Shown: positions 20,042 through 28,051, counted from the first letter of the stretch. The stretch is DNA of 64,000 bases from Halovibrio salipaludis (GCF_002286965.1 NZ_NSKD01000007.1:62001-126000), one strand, 5' to 3'. Translations and numbers: made by a program. The notes: generated by a model not told the origin, from the letters alone.

Positions 20042-20074
20042 CTGTGGGAGCGCGTTCAGATTCGGCCCCCACAG
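20042..20074. repeat. REP-like palindrome between mvaT and manC
   Basis: CTGTGGG at 20042-20048 and CCCACAG at 20068-20074 form a 7-bp stem, with AGCGCGTTC following the left arm. The head TGTGGGAGCG resembles a common Pseudomonas REP head. It lies 17 bp beyond the mvaT stop. No T run follows on the minus strand, so it is not a classical terminator, although it could act as a 3'-end stabilising hairpin. Confidence 0.45.
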
Positions 20075-20090
20075 CTATTACGCAGCCGCT

Positions 20091-20474
20091 TCAGCTCTCC
20101 TGCCAGCGCGCTACTTCTTCCTTGCCATACTGCTTGCGCCACGCATTCAACGTCTTGTGGTTACCACCACGGGTCTGAACCACTTCACCGGTATGCGGGT
20201 TGCGATAGGTCTTGAGTGGACGCTTTTTGCGACCATCATTCGCACTGGACGAACCACCGCCCTGCTCCAGCTTGTTCTTGACACTCGAATCCAGCGTCGC
20301 CAGAACCTCCAGCATGTCCTTACCGGACTTGCCGTATTTCTCCATCAACTGGTTCAACTCCTCCTTGAAGTCGAGCTCTTTCTTGAGCTCCTTGTCCTCT
20401 TCCATCTTCTGGAGTTCGTCCTGAAGTTGTTTAACGGCTTTCTGTTTTTCGTAGTAGGTGGAGATTTTGCCCAT
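20091..20474 (-). CDS. mvaT: MvaT/H-NS-family nucleoid silencer
   Basis: A 127-residue DNA-binding protein. A charged N-terminal coiled coil (about residues 5-60) suits dimerisation and oligomerisation. A low-complexity GGGSSSANDGRKKRPL linker follows. The C-terminal YRNPHTGEVVQTRGGNHKTLNAW matches the AT-hook-like DNA-binding domain of Pseudomonas MvaT/MvaU. These proteins coat AT-rich, often foreign DNA and silence it. I chose ATG 20474, with AGAGG before it, over the in-frame start at 20507. Its product may act on the AT-richer block directly upstream, but as a global regulator that is not specific. Confidence 0.9.
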   Translation of the reverse strand: MGKISTYYEKQKAVKQLQDELQKMEEDKELKKELDFKEELNQLMEKYGKSGKDMLEVLATLDSSVKNKLEQGGGSSSANDGRKKRPLKTYRNPHTGEVVQTRGGNHKTLNAWRKQYGKEEVARWQES

Positions 20475-20516
20475 TGGAAGCCTCTTAGTTAATAGTGCTT
20501 TTCTCAAAGCTCAACT

Positions 20517-20544
20517 ATTATATGCGACAAACGCCACAACACAA
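20517..20544 (-). promoter_or_regulatory. Sigma-70 promoter of mvaT
   Basis: On the minus strand: -35 TTGTGT (20544-20539), a 16-bp spacer and a perfect -10 TATAAT (20522-20517), about 43 bp before the mvaT start codon. The region is strikingly AT-rich compared with the window, which would also permit autoregulation by an MvaT-type protein. Confidence 0.65.
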
Positions 20545-20550
20545 TATTAT

Positions 20551-22005
20551 TCAATCAACCTGTTCTGGATTCATTAAATCCGGCTGGCGGGGATAATAAC
20601 CATGGAACCAGAAACGCGGCTTTATGCCTACACTAACATTCTCAGAAGCCCAAATCCTATCTTTCTCCATGAAGGTATAGTAATCCCATACTTTGCTCCC
20701 CCACCCAAGAAGGAGCAAAAACACAGCGAATGCGGCAAAAGCCCTCAGTTTTGATTGTGCGAGATTTCTTTTGTGGACTTCTTTAACGTCATCAAACACC
20801 GCAACAAAAAGGCCAAGAACAACCAGACCAATCAGCATCGATGGTGGTACGATGAAGACACCAGAAACGCCCGCATGGGTCAGAGCTGCCACCACCGACA
20901 TAAAAACACCACACGCGAACAGAATACGTGAATCAGAGACTTCGCCTTGTGCAATCAAGCGACGAAAATGCAGAACCCGGAATGCATAATGCACCCCGAT
21001 CAAGCCGAGTCCCAGAACACTCAGCCAGCCGTATTCGGCGGCCCAAAGCAGGTACATATTGTGCGGGCTTCCAAGTGTCTTCCCTTCCCGATAGGCTTCC
21101 GTCAAAGGCTCATGGGTCAGCCATGCCTGAGTTCCCATACCGAATGGAAACCGCTCCAAACTCATCATCCAGGCCTCTGTCCATAAAGGAATTCGCCCGG
21201 ATGTATCAGTCCCGATCGACCGCATGTCAATATCGATTGACATCAAGGATGGCACAAGTACCGAAAGCACTGCCCAGAAGCCAACGCCCGCAAGAAGCTG
21301 AGTGCCCAGAAGACGATAGAAGCGCCATCCCGCCCCCCTAAAAACCAATGCAGTGATGACAAAAGCAATAAGAAGCGCACAGAAGGTACCCCTTGCGGAT
21401 GAAAGAAAAACCAGCCACCACCAGATACCCGAGGCAAGAACGACGATCACCCGCCACAAGCGAACCTGAGAGAGGGAACCTACGATTAATGCCAGAGGAA
21501 ACAAGGGGAGCAACCAGGTTGCTGTATGGCTCCAGAATCGAATATTCGCGAACCCCCATGGCAGATAACCATCTGGCCTAGTGATGCCATCAAAAACAGC
21601 AAACAAGTACACAGAAGGCGTCAACAACGCGTAGAGAACGCCACATAGAGCCAGCCCTTGAACAACTGCCCACCCACGTCTTGATCTATTGCGCTGAACA
21701 AGGATCGCGAAACCGGAAACTGCCGCAAGATAGATTGGATAAAATAGGCTCTCAACTAAAGGGTAAGGCGTAGTACCAAAAAAAAACGTTGATAGGAGGG
21801 CTCCCGCTACGAAAAGAAGCCAGCCGGAGGTCTTAAGAGTAGCTCTTGAGTGATTGGACACCAAACAGCCAACAGGCGCCAATGCCCCGCAGACACCTAC
21901 GAGTACCCAACGCTGAAAATCATAACCTCCAGAAAAGACACCTATGTCATCAAGCAGCGCTAGAGCTCCCAAAATCACGGAGACCGCAATTAATATCAGA
22001 ACCAC
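20551..22005 (-). CDS. O-antigen ligase / pilin glycosylase-like integral membrane protein (Wzy_C family)
   Basis: A 484-residue polytopic inner-membrane protein with roughly ten to twelve hydrophobic helices. The Wzy_C motifs are visible: SGRIPLWTEAWMMSLERFPF with GMGTQAW, then GSPHNMYLLWAAEYG. The family transfers lipid-linked glycans in the periplasm: WaaL to lipid A core, PglL/TfpO to pilins, Wzy as polymerase. Its position directly downstream of the pilin gene, as tfpO follows pilA in Pseudomonas aeruginosa group I, favours a pilin O-glycosyltransferase. The start is uncertain: GTG 22005 abuts GGGAG with almost no spacing and lies just after an IS remnant, so the 5' end may have been disturbed. 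GC is well below that of neighbouring genes, suggesting transfer. Confidence 0.75.
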   Translation of the reverse strand: MVLILIAVSVILGALALLDDIGVFSGGYDFQRWVLVGVCGALAPVGCLVSNHSRATLKTSGWLLFVAGALLSTFFFGTTPYPLVESLFYPIYLAAVSGFAILVQRNRSRRGWAVVQGLALCGVLYALLTPSVYLFAVFDGITRPDGYLPWGFANIRFWSHTATWLLPLFPLALIVGSLSQVRLWRVIVVLASGIWWWLVFLSSARGTFCALLIAFVITALVFRGAGWRFYRLLGTQLLAGVGFWAVLSVLVPSLMSIDIDMRSIGTDTSGRIPLWTEAWMMSLERFPFGMGTQAWLTHEPLTEAYREGKTLGSPHNMYLLWAAEYGWLSVLGLGLIGVHYAFRVLHFRRLIAQGEVSDSRILFACGVFMSVVAALTHAGVSGVFIVPPSMLIGLVVLGLFVAVFDDVKEVHKRNLAQSKLRAFAAFAVFLLLLGWGSKVWDYYTFMEKDRIWASENVSVGIKPRFWFHGYYPRQPDLMNPEQVD

Positions 22006-22040
22006 CTCCCATATACCGAAAAGTTCACGCTGCCTCTCCA

Positions 22041-22330
22041 GATGTCAGATCCCGTATGATTGATAACCTCTTTATGGAAGATTTCCGGTCGATCAGCCCG
22101 CCATTGTTTATCGCCTGTATCGGCGGTTGGTGGTTCAGATCCCGTTGAGGGATCTGTTGGTTTTAAAGCCAGTTGTAGCGCTTGAGCGTGGTCTCAAGAT
22201 TCTCGCTGGATCCATAGCGTCGTGTGGCGAGTACGTCACTGATGCATCCGCTGAAGCGGTTCAACTCCAGATGCACAAGTTCACGAGCTACCAGCAGAGG
22301 GTAACTCTTTCTTGGGGTCCGATCATCCGA
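22041..22330 (-). pseudogene. Decayed IS481-type transposase C-terminus
   Basis: Minus-strand translation gives NRFSGCISDVLATRRYGSSE, then NLETTLKRYNWL and a TAA stop (22165-22163) where the family has a Tyr codon. It continues in the same frame as NQQIPQRDLNHQPPIQAI. A frameshift follows near 22106, and the other frame reads QWRADRPEIFHKEVINHTGS. This matches the integrase-core end of IS481-family transposases (VERFNGRISDVL ... LYNHQLPQ ... PIQAM). At least one nonsense and one frameshift change make it dead, and the N-terminal part and inverted repeats are missing. It fills most of the 410 bp between the glycosylase-like gene and the pilin terminator. Confidence 0.8.
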
Positions 22331-22347
22331 CACCTTACATCTACCAT

Positions 22348-22378
22348 GAAAAAGGCCCGAGGCAAAACCTCGGGCCTT
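22348..22378 (-). terminator. Rho-independent terminator of the pilin gene
   Basis: On the minus strand, AAGGCCCGAGG (22378-22368) and CCTCGGGCCTT (22362-22352) form an 11-bp perfect stem with a 5-nt loop, followed by a T run. It lies about 40 bp after the pilin stop, so pilin transcription should mostly end before the IS remnant and the glycosylase-like gene. Confidence 0.9.
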
Positions 22379-22415
22379 CCACATCTATCCTGTTAAAACT
22401 CAGAGCAAGACCACC

Positions 22416-22880
22416 TTAGGTGGTGTTGCTGCAGCCGTCAGGCATAAACTCGTTGGAGCTGTCATTGCCCGCCGAACCGTCATAATAGCACTGCCATGCT
22501 CCATCAGTATCACGATAAAGCTCCACTGTTACGCCATCGACTTGAGGGTTTCCTGAAACAGTGCCCTTAATAAAGCTGGTGCCTTGGCCGCCGCTATTAG
22601 CGTAATCGACATCTATCGACTTACAGGCGCTAGCTGAGAGGCCAATATCACTAGCATCACCGCCATTAATATCGCCTGTATCACCACGATTGACCATCGT
22701 CTCGTAAGAAGTCTGGCCTGCCGAAATTTCTGAATAGCATGCGTTAACCGCAGACCGGGACGTGTAGTCTTGATACTGCGGAATCGCGATCGCCGCCAGA
22801 ATACCGATGATCGCAACCACGATCATCAGTTCGATGAGCGTAAAGCCCTGTTGGTTTTGATTCGTCTGAATCGATTGCAT
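22416..22880 (-). CDS. pilA: Type IV major pilin (PilA-like)
   Basis: A 154-residue prepilin. Its 12-residue leader [12 protein letters not shown] is cut before Phe, giving a mature protein starting [20 protein letters not shown] with Glu5, the classic type IVa hydrophobic helix. The globular head has four Cys: C48 and C86 in the body (precursor numbering, approximate) and a C-terminal pair enclosing the [18 protein letters not shown] loop. The protein ends CSNTT, a Ser/Thr tail after the last Cys. ATG 22880 is preceded by AGGAGGT. It has a sigma-54-like promoter at 22963-22978 and its own terminator, and diverges from pilB. PilD, encoded at 26.2 kb, is the expected processing enzyme. Confidence 0.95.
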   Translation of the reverse strand: MQSIQTNQNQQGFTLIELMIVVAIIGILAAIAIPQYQDYTSRSAVNACYSEISAGQTSYETMVNRGDTGDINGGDASDIGLSASACKSIDVDYANSGGQGTSFIKGTVSGNPQVDGVTVELYRDTDGAWQCYYDGSAGNDSSNEFMPDGCSNTT

Positions 22881-22962
22881 TGGCGCACCTCCTGAGGGTG
22901 TTGTCTTTTTGAGTACCGGCATCAGCAATGGACGCTGCCTTTGCCTGCCTTAACCTAAACAT

Positions 22963-22978
22963 AGCAGCTCCCATGCCA
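22963..22978 (-). promoter_or_regulatory. Sigma-54 (-24/-12) promoter of pilA
   Basis: On the minus strand 22978-22963 reads TGGCATGGGAGCTGCT. It aligns with the sigma-54 consensus TGGCAC-N5-TTGCW, differing at the sixth and twelfth positions but with the essential GG and GC at the right spacing. The predicted transcript start near 22952 gives a leader of about 70 nt. Pseudomonas pilA is transcribed by sigma-54 with PilR, and rpoN lies in this window. Confidence 0.75.
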
Positions 22979-23065
22979 GTTTTCCTTCCAGGGATTTAGA
23001 TCCATCAAATCAGGAGCCTAAGGGGCTTCCCTTAAAACAAGCTACCTTACCAAAGGCGTCAATGT

Positions 23066-23092
23066 GACACTGTTTGACGACAAGAGGTGACA
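23066..23092 (-). promoter_or_regulatory. TGTC repeats, candidate PilR-type activator sites
   Basis: Three minus-strand TGTC words (forward GACA at 23066, 23079 and 23089, spaced 13 and 10 bp) lie about 115-140 bp upstream of the predicted pilA start site. Pseudomonas aeruginosa PilR binds tandem TGTC boxes at a similar distance upstream of pilA. The surrounding sequence also contains a GGTGACnnnnTGTGTCACC-like dyad. Binding is inferred only. Confidence 0.5.
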
Positions 23093-23185
23093 CATTACGT
23101 CACCTTTATGCATTTTTCATCACTGGCTGAACCCTCAGCCAGCCACTAGACTCTTGGGGCAGTTCAACACAAGACCTGAGAGACC

Positions 23186-24913
23186 ATGGCTTCTGACCCC
23201 CAGAACGTAACGCTCACCGGCCTGGCCCGGCGATTTGTGGACGACGGCATCCTCGATGAGACCGTGGCCCGGGAGGCCTTCGTCCAGGCCAACCAGGACC
23301 GCATCCCGCTGATCACCTATCTCATCCAGAACGAGCTCGCCCCCGGCCAGGCGCTGGCCTTCTCGGCGGGCATGGAATTCGGCGTTCCGGTGATGGACCT
23401 GAACGCTTTTTCCGCCGACATGATGCCGGAAGGGCTGGTGGACGAGAAGTTGATACGTGCCCACAGCGTGCTGCCACTGGTCCAGCGCGGAAAGCGGCTG
23501 TTCGTGGCCATGGCGGACCCCACCAACCTGCAGGCGCTGGATGAAATCAAGTTCCACACCGGGCTCAGCACTGAAGCGGTCCTGGTGGAAGAAAGCAGCC
23601 TGCGCCAGGCCATCGACAAATACATGGAGTCGCAGGACACCTCCATGCAGGATCTGGGCGGGGACTCGGATCTTGAGGATGTGGACTTCGAGAGCGGCGA
23701 TGACGAGGAGGGGCAGGACAAACATGCCGTGGATGCCACGGACACCGATGATGCGCCCATCGTCAAATACGTGAACAAGCTGCTGCTCGATGCCATCAAA
23801 CAGGGCGCCTCGGACGTCCATTTCGAGCCCTACGAGAAGATGTACCGCATCCGCTACCGGTCCGACGGCATCCTGAACGAGGTCGCCAAGCCCTCGATAA
23901 AGCTCTCCCACAAGCTGGCGGCGCGCGTAAAGATCATGTCCCAGATGGACATTTCCGAACGCCGGGTGCCCCAGGATGGGAGGATCAAGCTCAAGCTCTC
24001 CAAATCCAAGTCCATCGACTTCCGCGTGAACACCCTGCCTACCATCTGGGGCGAGAAGATCGTTCTGCGGATCCTGGACCCCACGGCTGCGCAGATGGGC
24101 ATTGATCAGCTCGGCTACGAAGAAGACCAGAAACAACTCTACCTGGAAGCCCTCAAGTCACCCCAGGGTATGATCCTGGTCACCGGCCCAACCGGTTCCG
24201 GTAAGACCGTCTCCCTTTATACCGGCCTGAACATCCTCAACACCCCGGAAGTGAACATCTCCACGGCCGAGGATCCAGCAGAGATCAACCTGGAAGGGAT
24301 CAACCAGGTCAACGTGAACAACAAGGTGGGGCTGACCTTCGCCGAGGCGCTGCGCTCGTTCCTGCGTCAGGACCCGGACATCATCATGGTGGGCGAGATC
24401 CGGGATCTGGAGACCGCGAATATCGCCATCAAGGCTGCCCAGACCGGCCACCTGGTCCTTTCCACCCTGCACACCAACAGTGCTGCGGAGACACTGAGCC
24501 GGATGATGAACATGGGGGTCGCCTCGTTCAACATCGCCACCTCGGTCAGCCTGATCATTGCCCAGCGGCTGGGGCGCCGCCTGTGCAGCAACTGCAAGCA
24601 ACCCTACGACGTCCCCGAGGACGTTCTTCTCAAGGAAGGTTTCACACAGGAACAGATTGATACAGGGTTTACGCTTTACAGACCGGTAGGCTGTGATAAA
24701 TGTAAAAACGGGTATAAGGGTCGGGTAGGCATCCTCGAGGTGGTCCGGATCACCGAAGACATGGAGAGCATGATCATGAACGAGGCCAGTTCCATCGAAC
24801 TCGCCCGCCAGGCCCGCAATGAAGGCTTCAACAGCCTGCGCCAGTCCGCGCTCGAGAAGGTGATTCAGGGCGTGACCAGTCTGGAAGAAGCGAACCGTGT
24901 AACGAAGGACTAA
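23186..24913 (+). CDS. pilB: Type IV pilus assembly ATPase PilB
   Basis: A 575-residue hexameric ATPase that powers pilus extension. An N-terminal MshEN/GspE-II domain (about residues 1-150) is followed by an acidic linker and the T2SSE ATPase domain. Walker A GPTGSGKT is at residues 334-341. The Asp box (STAEDPAEINLEG), Walker B (DPDIIMVGEIRDLETA) and His box (GHLVLSTLHTN) follow in order. The zinc motif CSNCKQPYD ... CDKCKNGYKGRVG is intact. It heads the pilBCD operon, divergent from pilA, with pilC 4 bp downstream. Confidence 0.96.
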   Translation: MASDPQNVTLTGLARRFVDDGILDETVAREAFVQANQDRIPLITYLIQNELAPGQALAFSAGMEFGVPVMDLNAFSADMMPEGLVDEKLIRAHSVLPLVQRGKRLFVAMADPTNLQALDEIKFHTGLSTEAVLVEESSLRQAIDKYMESQDTSMQDLGGDSDLEDVDFESGDDEEGQDKHAVDATDTDDAPIVKYVNKLLLDAIKQGASDVHFEPYEKMYRIRYRSDGILNEVAKPSIKLSHKLAARVKIMSQMDISERRVPQDGRIKLKLSKSKSIDFRVNTLPTIWGEKIVLRILDPTAAQMGIDQLGYEEDQKQLYLEALKSPQGMILVTGPTGSGKTVSLYTGLNILNTPEVNISTAEDPAEINLEGINQVNVNNKVGLTFAEALRSFLRQDPDIIMVGEIRDLETANIAIKAAQTGHLVLSTLHTNSAAETLSRMMNMGVASFNIATSVSLIIAQRLGRRLCSNCKQPYDVPEDVLLKEGFTQEQIDTGFTLYRPVGCDKCKNGYKGRVGILEVVRITEDMESMIMNEASSIELARQARNEGFNSLRQSALEKVIQGVTSLEEANRVTKD

Positions 24914-24917
24914 CTCC

Positions 24918-26135
24918 ATGGCGGCCAACGAACAGAAGCTGGACACCTTTACCTGGGAAGGCAAGGACCGCAAGGGCAACAAGACCAGCGGCGAGACCAC
25001 CGGCGCCTCACCGGCGCTGGTCAAGGCCCAGTTGCGCAAGCAGGGCATCAAACCCGGCAAGATCAAGAAAAAGAGCAAGCCGCTGTTCGGTGGCCGGAAA
25101 AAGATCACGCCCTTTGATATCGCCACCTTCACCCGCCAGATGGCGACCATGATGAAGGCGGGCGTGCCGCTGATCCAGTCCTTTGACATTGTCTCCGACG
25201 GCCTTGAGAACAAAGGAATGCAGGAGCTGATCATCGCCATCCGTAACGATGTGGCTTCGGGTAACAGCTTCGCCAACGCCCTGCGCCAGCATCCGAAGTA
25301 CTTTGATGACCTCTACTGCAACCTCGTGGATTCCGGTGAAGCCGCTGGTGCACTGGAAAGCATGCTGGACCGGGTCGCGACCTACCTTGAGAAGACCGAG
25401 AACCTCAAGCGCAAGGTCCGGAAGGCCATGACCTACCCGGTCTCCATCATCATCGTGGCGGTCATTGTTACGGCCATCCTCCTTGTGAAGGTGGTGCCGC
25501 AGTTCGAATCCCTGTTCCAGGGCTTTGGCGCGGACCTGCCCGCCTTTACCCAGATGGTGATCGGGATGTCCGAATGGCTCCAGGCCTGGTGGTGGGCCGT
25601 TCTGATCGGCATCATCGGTACGGTCTTCGGGTTCCGGACAGCCAAGAAACGGTCCCCACGCTTTTCGGATGCCGTGGACAAGTACGTACTCAAGCTCCCT
25701 GTTGTGGGCATGATCCTTGACCAGTCCGCCGTGGCCAAGTTTGCGCGGGTTCTTTCCACCACCTTCGCCGCAGGTGTGCCACTGGTTGATGCCCTGGATT
25801 CCGTTTCCGGCGCCACCGGTAACGCTGTCTATCGGGATGCCATCCTCCAGGTCAAGGATGAAGTTTCCTCGGGGACGCAGCTGCAGACCGCCATGCGCCA
25901 GACAGGGGTGTTCCCGGTACTGGCCATCCAGCTCACCTCCATCGGCGAGGAATCCGGTAACCTGGACGAGATGCTCGGCAAGGTGGCCGACCACTACGAG
26001 GCCGTGGTGGATGACCTGGTCGATAACCTGACCTCGCTCATGGAGCCGGTGATCATGTCCGTTCTGGGCATTCTCGTCGGTGGTCTCATCATCGCCATGT
26101 ACCTCCCCATCTTCCAGATGGGCTCGGCCATGTAA
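24918..26135 (+). CDS. pilC: Type IV pilus inner-membrane platform protein PilC
   Basis: A 405-residue GspF-family protein. After an N-terminal cytosolic segment (about residues 1-70) come two homologous GspF domains (about 70-195 and 275-400). Each begins with a cytosolic helical bundle (ITPFDIATFTRQMATMMKAG and SAVAKFARVLSTTFAAGVPL) and ends in a membrane helix. It is the platform on which PilB acts to add pilins. It starts 4 bp after the pilB stop, so expression is coupled. Confidence 0.95.
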   Translation: MAANEQKLDTFTWEGKDRKGNKTSGETTGASPALVKAQLRKQGIKPGKIKKKSKPLFGGRKKITPFDIATFTRQMATMMKAGVPLIQSFDIVSDGLENKGMQELIIAIRNDVASGNSFANALRQHPKYFDDLYCNLVDSGEAAGALESMLDRVATYLEKTENLKRKVRKAMTYPVSIIIVAVIVTAILLVKVVPQFESLFQGFGADLPAFTQMVIGMSEWLQAWWWAVLIGIIGTVFGFRTAKKRSPRFSDAVDKYVLKLPVVGMILDQSAVAKFARVLSTTFAAGVPLVDALDSVSGATGNAVYRDAILQVKDEVSSGTQLQTAMRQTGVFPVLAIQLTSIGEESGNLDEMLGKVADHYEAVVDDLVDNLTSLMEPVIMSVLGILVGGLIIAMYLPIFQMGSAM

Positions 26136-26158
26136 CCCTTTACGCCAAGGATCCGGTC

Positions 26159-27091
26159 TTGCAGAACCTGATACAGATTATTCTCAGTACACCCTGGCTC
26201 CTGTGGCCAGCGGTGGTAGGCGTCTCGCTGTGCGTAGGGAGTTTCCTCAACGTAGTGATCCTGCGCCTGCCGCGGATGATGGAGCAGGCCTGGCGCCAGG
26301 AATGCGAAGCCCTGTTCCCCGAGGCACTCGGTAGGAGCGGCCAAGGCCGCGATTCCGGCCAACCCGGTACTGAGCAGGATACTGATCGCGGCCATGGCCG
26401 CTCCTACGGGCTTTCCTACCCTCGTTCGCATTGCCCGGAATGTGGTAATACGATCCGGGCCATCGACAACATCCCGGTACTCAGCTGGCTCTTCCTGCGC
26501 GGGCGCTGCCGGAACTGCGGCACGGGCATCTCCGCGCGCTACCCGGCGATCGAGGCGCTGACGGCAGTGCTTTCAGTGCTTACCGTGCTCATCCTGGGCA
26601 CCAGCGTCGAGGCACTGATTGCCCTGCCACTGGTATGGGCGCTGCTCGCCCTGACGGTCATCGACCTGGAAACCACCCTGCTTCCAGACAGCATCACCCT
26701 CCCACTGCTCTGGGCCGGGCTTGTGGCCAGCGCCCTGGGGCTGGGCCAGGTTGGGCTCGAAGCCGCCTTCTGGGGGGCCGTTGCGGGCTATCTCAGTCTC
26801 TGGAGTGTCTACCATCTCTTCCGCCTTCTGACCGGCAAGGAAGGCATGGGCCATGGGGATTTCAAGCTGCTGGCCGCCCTCGGTGCCTGGCTGGGCTGGA
26901 CCATGCTGCCGGCCATCATCCTGCTCTCGAGCCTTGTGGGTGCTGTGGTGGGCATTGCGATGATCGCCATACGTGGGCATAATCGCAATATTCCGATTCC
27001 CTTCGGCCCCTACCTCGCCGCCGCGGGCGTGATCGCGCTCTGGTATGGGCCGGAACTGCTGGATCTGTGGCTGTCCTTGATGAGGGTCTGA
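26159..27091 (+). CDS. pilD: Prepilin peptidase / N-methyltransferase PilD with REP-derived insertion
   Basis: A 310-residue polytopic membrane enzyme that cleaves prepilin leaders and N-methylates the new Phe1. The first helix with VGSFLNVVILRLPRMME, the zinc motif CPECG ... CRNCG, the first catalytic Asp in LTVIDLETTLLPD and the second in GMGHGDFKLLAALG are all present, so the enzyme should be active. Residues about 58-84 (GRSGQGRDSGQPGTEQDTDR and on) are the translation of a REP element inserted between the first helix and the zinc motif. The only suitable start is TTG 26159, with AAGGA 8 nt before it. coaE follows 1 bp after the stop. Confidence 0.93.
   Translation: MQNLIQIILSTPWLLWPAVVGVSLCVGSFLNVVILRLPRMMEQAWRQECEALFPEALGRSGQGRDSGQPGTEQDTDRGHGRSYGLSYPRSHCPECGNTIRAIDNIPVLSWLFLRGRCRNCGTGISARYPAIEALTAVLSVLTVLILGTSVEALIALPLVWALLALTVIDLETTLLPDSITLPLLWAGLVASALGLGQVGLEAAFWGAVAGYLSLWSVYHLFRLLTGKEGMGHGDFKLLAALGAWLGWTMLPAIILLSSLVGAVVGIAMIAIRGHNRNIPIPFGPYLAAAGVIALWYGPELLDLWLSLMRV
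26331..26407. repeat. REP/BIME palindrome inside pilD
   Basis: GTAGGAGCGGCCAAGGCCGCGATT from 26331, and its inverted partner GTAGGAGCGGCCATGGCCGC read from 26407 on the minus strand, form a 77-bp two-unit element. It shares head and body with the element between map and glnD. It lies inside the pilD reading frame, which stays open through it. Confidence 0.88.
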
Positions 27092-27092
27092 C

Positions 27093-27710
27093 ATGTTTGT
27101 GGTTGGCCTGACCGGAGGCATTGGCAGCGGCAAGAGTACCGTGGCCGATCTCTTCCGTGAGCACGGCATCTTCGTGATTGACGCGGATGATGTATCCCGC
27201 GAGGTGGTTGAGCCCGGCGAACCGGCACTGGAAACCATCCGGAACCACTTTGGCGATGCCGTTCTCCAGCAGGACGGCACCCTGGACCGGGCTGCGCTGC
27301 GCAAACGTGTCTTCAACGATGACGGCGAACGCCAGTGGCTGGAGGCCCTGCTGCACCCCCGCATTGCCGAACGCCTGAAACACTATCTGTCTGAAGCGGA
27401 TTCGCCGTATCAGATGCTGGTGTCGCCGCTTCTTCTGGAAACCGATCAGCACAGGCTCTGCCAGCACATCGTGGTGGTGGACGTCAGCCACGAGACCCAG
27501 ATCCAGCGCACCATGAGCCGGGATGACAACGACCGCGCCCAGGTGGAACGCATTATTGCCGCGCAGATGCCCCGGGAGGACCGGCTCAGGGCTGCGGGCA
27601 ACGTGATCGACAATGACCAGCCGCTGGAGCGCGTGCGCGAGGAAGTCGCAGGCCTGCACCAGCACCTGCTTGCCATGGCCGCCGAGGTTTCCGGGGACAC
27701 CCTTTCATGA
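27093..27710 (+). CDS. coaE: Dephospho-CoA kinase
   Basis: A 205-residue P-loop kinase for the last step of coenzyme A synthesis. The Walker A motif GGIGSGKS is at residues 8-15. DADDVSREVVEPGEPAL, LLHPRIAERL and the LID region QIQRTMSRDDNDRAQVERII are typical. pilBCD-coaE is a widely conserved order in gammaproteobacteria. Its stop overlaps the next gene by four bases. Confidence 0.96.
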   Translation: MFVVGLTGGIGSGKSTVADLFREHGIFVIDADDVSREVVEPGEPALETIRNHFGDAVLQQDGTLDRAALRKRVFNDDGERQWLEALLHPRIAERLKHYLSEADSPYQMLVSPLLLETDQHRLCQHIVVVDVSHETQIQRTMSRDDNDRAQVERIIAAQMPREDRLRAAGNVIDNDQPLERVREEVAGLHQHLLAMAAEVSGDTLS

Positions 27711-28051
27711 AGGGAAGCCTTGTTACCGGTCTGGCCATTATCCTGCTGTTCCAGCTCGCCGGCCTGGCACTGGAGCAGATTCCAGGCATGCCGCTGCCCG
27801 GACCGATTTTCGGCATGGTGCTGTTCTTCCTGTATCTGGTGATCACGGGCGGAGGCTATGACCCGGAGCGCGAAGCCGCCCGCCACTTGCTCACCCATAT
27901 GGCACTGTTCTACATCCCCGCGGGCGCCGGCATCGTGACCCTGGGCGCACTGCTCATGGAGCAGGCCCTGGGCATTACCCTGGCACTGACCCTGGGCACC
28001 CTGATCGCCTTCGTGACCACCGCCCATCTCATGCAGTGGCTGAGCCGATGA
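27707..28051 (+). CDS. CidA/LrgA family membrane protein
   Basis: A 114-residue protein with four hydrophobic helices and the family stretch PGMPLPGPIFGMVLFFLYLV. LrgA/CidA proteins are small inner-membrane proteins proposed to act like holins or to pair with LrgB/CidB in exporting small metabolites or modulating murein hydrolases. The start overlaps the coaE stop and the stop overlaps the lrgB-like start, both by ATGA, so the pair is clearly coexpressed. Confidence 0.9.
   Translation: MKGSLVTGLAIILLFQLAGLALEQIPGMPLPGPIFGMVLFFLYLVITGGGYDPEREAARHLLTHMALFYIPAGAGIVTLGALLMEQALGITLALTLGTLIAFVTTAHLMQWLSR

Noticed and set aside
20042-20074. Palindrome after mvaT as a rho-independent terminator
   Set aside because: No T run on either side; its head matches REP-type sequences better.
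26320-26420. Possible frameshift or pseudogene in pilD because of the REP insertion
   Set aside because: The frame stays open and all catalytic Asp and zinc Cys motifs lie in the same frame on both sides.
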